NCBI GenBank assembly: GCA_937934775.1
Contig: CALGYL010000075.1
Coordinates: 1 to 7,990, forward strand
Origin: an uncultured Clostridia bacterium
GTDB lineage: Bacteria > Bacillota > Clostridia > Christensenellales > Aristaeellaceae
DNA length: 7,990 nucleotides
Direction of reading: 5' to 3'
Positions within the stretch are counted from its first letter, which is position 1. The number at the start of each line of letters is the position of its first letter. The notes beneath the pieces are model-generated. The model worked only from the letters and a program-made list of their open reading frames with translations. It searched no databases and had not been told where the DNA came from. Below, in pieces: positions 6,116 through 7,990 of this stretch. The position numbers were made by a program, and so were the translations under genes.

Positions 6116-7132
6116 CTATACGGTGGTCTCGCGGATGACCAGTTCCGGCTGAATCAGATAGGTGCGGCCGCGCTCGACCGCCGCCTGATTCTCGCCCGCG
6201 CGCAGCTTTTCTTCCAGAATCTCCATTGTTTTTTCACAGATTGTCTGCAGCGGCTGGCGCACCGTGGTGAGCGGCGGGGAGACCAGCTGGGAGAACATCA
6301 CATCGTCGAACCCGGCGACCGACACATCCCGCGGGATGCGCAGGCCCCGCTCGTTCATCCGCTTCATGATGGCCATAGTCATGATGTCGTTGATGCACAA
6401 AACCGCCTGGGGCAGGTCGTCCACAATCCGGTCGCTGGCCTCGTAGGCATGCTGATACCGGGGAGAGGCCAGCAGCATCACGCGATTTTTATCTACCTCC
6501 AGCCCGGCTTCGCGGAGCGCGCGGCAGTAGCCCTCGTAGCGGAAGCGGGCGAACTGCACATCCATGTCGGTGGAGACGAACCAGAAATCCCGGAGGCCCT
6601 TGTCCAGCAGGTATTTTGTGATGGCGTACTGTCCGCTGGCAAAGTCGCACATGACCAGCGGCTCGTCGCAGCAGGCGTAGTTTTCCGTGCAGAACACCAT
6701 CGGCACATCCGCCGCGCGGAGCATGTCCAGGTGAGAGATATCCGGATGGTTGGCCAGCATTGGGACCACGATCACGCCGCACACCCGCCTGGAGAGGAAC
6801 ATCCGGACGTATTCGGCCTCCTGACGGCTGCTGCTGTTTGAAATGCCCAGGAGGAGCGTGTAGCCCTTGTCTTCCGCGATGCGCGTCAGAATGTCCACGA
6901 TCGCGCTGTAGAACGGATTCTGAATTTCCGGAATCATCAGCCCGATGACGTTGCTGGATTGCATCACGAGGGATCGGGCTGAGTGATCGGGCACGTAGTT
7001 CATTTCCTGCGCGACGCTCAGAACCTTGGCCCGCGTTTTTTCGCTGACGCCTCCGCGGTTGTTGAGCGCCATAGAGGCGGTCGCAACCGATACCTTGGCT
7101 GCCCGCGCCACATCCTTGATCGTCAGCTTCAT
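6116..7132 (-). CDS. LacI-family transcriptional regulator
   Basis: Sugar-responsive DNA-binding regulator of 338 residues, normal length for the family, probably acting as a dimer. The N-terminal helix-turn-helix is at about 4-24 (TIKDVARAAKVSVATASMALN). The hinge YVPDHSARSL (47-55) carries L55, the residue type that wedges into the central CG of family operators. The rest is a periplasmic-binding-protein-like effector domain: PEIQNPFYSAI (68-78), FRYEGY (197-202), IND (247-249) and AGFDD (273-277). It is first in the cluster and reads in the same direction as the sugar genes, so it likely controls them and itself. Three dyads with central CG lie upstream of its own start. ATG at 7132 follows GGAAGG (7141-7146) by 8 nt. 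The effector is unknown; the imported sugar or its catabolic product is the natural guess. Confidence 0.95.
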   Translation of the reverse strand: MKLTIKDVARAAKVSVATASMALNNRGGVSEKTRAKVLSVAQEMNYVPDHSARSLVMQSSNVIGLMIPEIQNPFYSAIVDILTRIAEDKGYTLLLGISNSSSRQEAEYVRMFLSRRVCGVIVVPMLANHPDISHLDMLRAADVPMVFCTENYACCDEPLVMCDFASGQYAITKYLLDKGLRDFWFVSTDMDVQFARFRYEGYCRALREAGLEVDKNRVMLLASPRYQHAYEASDRIVDDLPQAVLCINDIMTMAIMKRMNERGLRIPRDVSVAGFDDVMFSQLVSPPLTTVRQPLQTICEKTMEILEEKLRAGENQAAVERGRTYLIQPELVIRETTV

Positions 7133-7151
7133 TCACAATTCCTTCCATGGC

Positions 7152-7165
7152 TTGAAACGTTTCAA
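7152..7165. promoter_or_regulatory. LacI-family operator 1, perfect 14-bp palindrome
   Basis: TTGAAACGTTTCAA is fully self-complementary with a central CG, and lies 20 bp upstream of the lacI start codon. The inner AAACGTTT is the same core as the known E. coli PurR and RbsR operators, which fits an RbsR-like regulator. Binding here would block transcription entering lacI. Confidence 0.8.
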
Positions 7166-7237
7166 ATTTTGGGAATAAACCACCCGTCTGCCCCCGAATT
7201 ACATGCGGTTTTCTGCGCCGCTCCATACTGCTTTGAT

Positions 7238-7251
7238 CTAAAACGTTTCAA
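7238..7251. promoter_or_regulatory. LacI-family operator 2
   Basis: CTAAAACGTTTCAA matches the perfect site in 12 of 14 positions, with one intact half-site and the central CG. Its centre is 86 bp from operator 1. AAACGTTT together with the next ten bases repeats exactly in operator 1 (18-bp direct repeat, 7155-7172 and 7241-7258). Confidence 0.75.
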
Positions 7252-7324
7252 ATTTTGGAAACAATCAACTTTTTGTGAATTAACAGCTCTTGGGTTCTCG
7301 CAACACTTTCGTCTATATGCCAAT

Positions 7325-7338
7325 TTAAAACGTTTCAA
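7325..7338. promoter_or_regulatory. LacI-family operator 3
   Basis: TTAAAACGTTTCAA matches the perfect site in 13 of 14 positions. Its centre is 87 bp from operator 2. It sits about 14 bp upstream of the plus-strand -35 and just downstream of the predicted minus-strand start point of the mirrored promoter, so it could affect both directions. Confidence 0.75.
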
Positions 7339-7351
7339 AACTGTCTGTTCG

Positions 7352-7380
7352 TTGATTATAGCAACATTGTGTGCTATAAT
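7352..7380 (+). promoter_or_regulatory. Strong sigma-70 type promoter of the AraC-family gene
   Basis: -35 TTGATT (7352-7357, 4 of 6), a 17-bp spacer and a perfect -10 TATAAT (7375-7380) preceded by TGC, giving an extended -10. Predicted transcription starts near 7387, leaving a leader of about 46 nt before the ATG at 7433. It is the best-matching promoter in the window. Confidence 0.8.
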
Positions 7381-7381
7381 C
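7354..7381. repeat. Perfect 10-bp inverted repeat overlapping the promoter
   Basis: GATTATAGCA (7354-7363) and TGCTATAATC (7372-7381) are exact inverse complements around an 8-bp centre. The repeat covers part of the -35 and all of the -10 of the plus-strand promoter. It also produces TGCTATAAT on the minus strand (7363-7355), a second extended -10 facing lacI. Confidence 0.8.
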
Positions 7382-7410
7382 ATAGCACTGGATTGCAAAT
7401 TCATAGCACT
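7380..7410 (+). repeat. Direct repeats TCATAGCACT, 21 bp apart; candidate AraC-type binding site
   Basis: TCATAGCACT occurs at 7380-7389 and again, identically, at 7401-7410. The 21-bp period is two DNA turns, the arrangement used by AraC-family proteins to bind paired half-sites on one face. The pair overlaps the predicted start point of the AraC-family gene, a position that would repress its own transcription. A related ATAGCA also lies at 7358-7363. Confidence 0.6.
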
Positions 7411-7432
7411 ATCATGCGATTGCGAGGGAATT

Positions 7433-7990
7433 ATGACAACATTGGAACCTCTGGGGCGGGCGGACATTTTGACCGACCTGTCGCTTGCCACCGGGTACGG
7501 GGCTTTTCTCACCGATCTGAGCGCGATGCAGCTGATCGGCGACCGGGCTGCCGGTTTCCCGCGGGAGGACGCCGCCTGTCCGGGGTGCGCGTTTTCATCG
7601 TTCGCGTGGTGTTTTATCCACTGGGCGGTGCCCGGCGGCGAAAAGAGTCTGGCGCGCTGTCCCGGCGGCCGGCCGTTTGCCAGCCTGACACTTGAAAACG
7701 AAGGTGCGCCGGCCGGGTATCTGCTGCTCGGGCCGCTGAACCCCGAAGCCGCGGAAAACCCGCGCCGGGCGCGGGCGCTTCTCTCCATTATGGACGCGCT
7801 GGCTTTCAGAATGGGGCGGTTGGGCCTTCTGACGCGCCGGAACGACCTGTTTGGCAGGCTCTCCTGCTATATTGCTGGACATCTGACCGACGAACTGACG
7901 GGGGATGCGCTGCACCATGCGCTCTATGCGTCGGAGAGCGCGCTGGCCCACGCCGTCAAGCAGGAGATCGGCATGCCGCTTCGGCACTAC
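7433..7990 (+). CDS. AraC-family transcriptional regulator, N-terminal part (runs off window)
   Basis: 186 codons are visible and the frame stays open to the window edge, so the C-terminus is missing. The last residues (about 146-186: YIAGHLTDELTGDALHHALY, then SESALAHAVKQEIGMPLRHY) have the spacing of the first AraC helix-turn-helix: a YI start, SESALAHAVKQEIG as recognition region, then xxRxY. The N-terminal domain holds four Cys in the first 80 residues (C49, C52, C60, C76). It ends in RCPGGRPFASLTLENEG followed by a GYLLLGPL strand, which recalls the PocR-type sensor domain found fused to AraC domains in Clostridia. That second call is tentative. The ATG at 7433 has GAGGG at 7424-7428, a slightly short spacing, and a strong promoter upstream. 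It is divergent from the sugar cluster and may co-regulate it or control genes to the right. Confidence 0.85.
   Translation, partial: MTTLEPLGRADILTDLSLATGYGAFLTDLSAMQLIGDRAAGFPREDAACPGCAFSSFAWCFIHWAVPGGEKSLARCPGGRPFASLTLENEGAPAGYLLLGPLNPEAAENPRRARALLSIMDALAFRMGRLGLLTRRNDLFGRLSCYIAGHLTDELTGDALHHALYASESALAHAVKQEIGMPLRHY

Larger units (their letters stand above)
7133..7432. promoter_or_regulatory. 300-bp divergent regulatory region between lacI and the AraC-family gene
   Basis: This gap is much richer in A and T than the flanking genes and holds no convincing gene. It contains three LacI-type operator dyads (7152-7165, 7238-7251, 7325-7338), a promoter embedded in a perfect inverted repeat (7352-7381) and a pair of direct repeats 21 bp apart (7380-7410). 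A weaker minus-strand promoter candidate for lacI is TTGTTT (7264-7259), 17 bp, TTAGAT (7241-7236); operator 2 overlaps its spacer and -10. The layout implies joint control of the two divergent transcription units. Confidence 0.75.

Noticed and set aside
7152..7165. Catabolite control (CcpA cre) site at the TTGAAACGTTTCAA dyad.
   Set aside because: The cre pattern has one more base between TG and CG in each half (TGnAAnCG). The spacing here is that of PurR/RbsR-type operators, so control by the adjacent LacI-type regulator is more likely.
7162..7987. Minus-strand frames of 208 and 130 codons at the right end.
   Set aside because: They overlap the AraC-family gene and the operator region, have Arg/Pro/Ser-rich low-information sequence and no ribosome binding site. 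The plus-strand frame has a strong promoter and a recognisable helix-turn-helix.

Overview
The window is GC-rich bacterial DNA. It holds a six-gene sugar-uptake and catabolism cluster on the minus strand and the start of a divergent regulator on the plus strand. Nearly every gene has a strong AGGAGG-type ribosome binding site, the transporter is of the RbsABC type, and the regulators are LacI-type and AraC-type. This mix suggests a gut or rumen Firmicute of the Clostridia class with a GC-rich genome. That placement is inference; no rRNA or other marker gene is present.

In transcription order (right to left) the minus-strand cluster is: a LacI-family regulator (7132-6116), a periplasmic-binding-protein-like sugar receptor (5998-5036), a structured 293-bp intercistronic region, a two-domain RbsA-type ATPase (4742-3249), an RbsC-type permease (3244-2276), a D-lyxose isomerase-family cupin (2249-1569), a terminator-like hairpin, and an FGGY-family sugar kinase (1489-2). 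The cluster reads as a complete route: bind an aldose outside the cell, import it unphosphorylated, isomerise it to a ketose, then phosphorylate it. The isomerase keeps the metal-binding residues of the D-lyxose isomerase family, so D-lyxose to D-xylulose to xylulose-5-phosphate is the simplest model. D-mannose to D-fructose is a second activity known in that isomerase family. The kinase does not carry the usual xylulokinase substrate motif, so the sugar remains open.

The 300-bp region between lacI and the divergent plus-strand gene (7133-7432) is AT-rich and dense with signals. It carries three AAACGTTT operators spaced 86 and 87 bp apart, a near-consensus promoter built inside a perfect 10-bp inverted repeat that places an extended -10 on both strands, and a pair of direct repeats 21 bp apart just downstream, as expected for an AraC-family autoregulatory site. 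The divergent gene (7433 to the window end, incomplete) encodes an AraC-family regulator with a cysteine-rich, possibly PocR-like sensor domain.

No CRISPR array, phage gene, transposase, tRNA or rRNA was seen. The most interesting material is the regulatory architecture at 7133-7432, the hairpin-rich spacer at 4743-5035, and the kinase/isomerase pairing. I saw no clear sign of an entirely new system.
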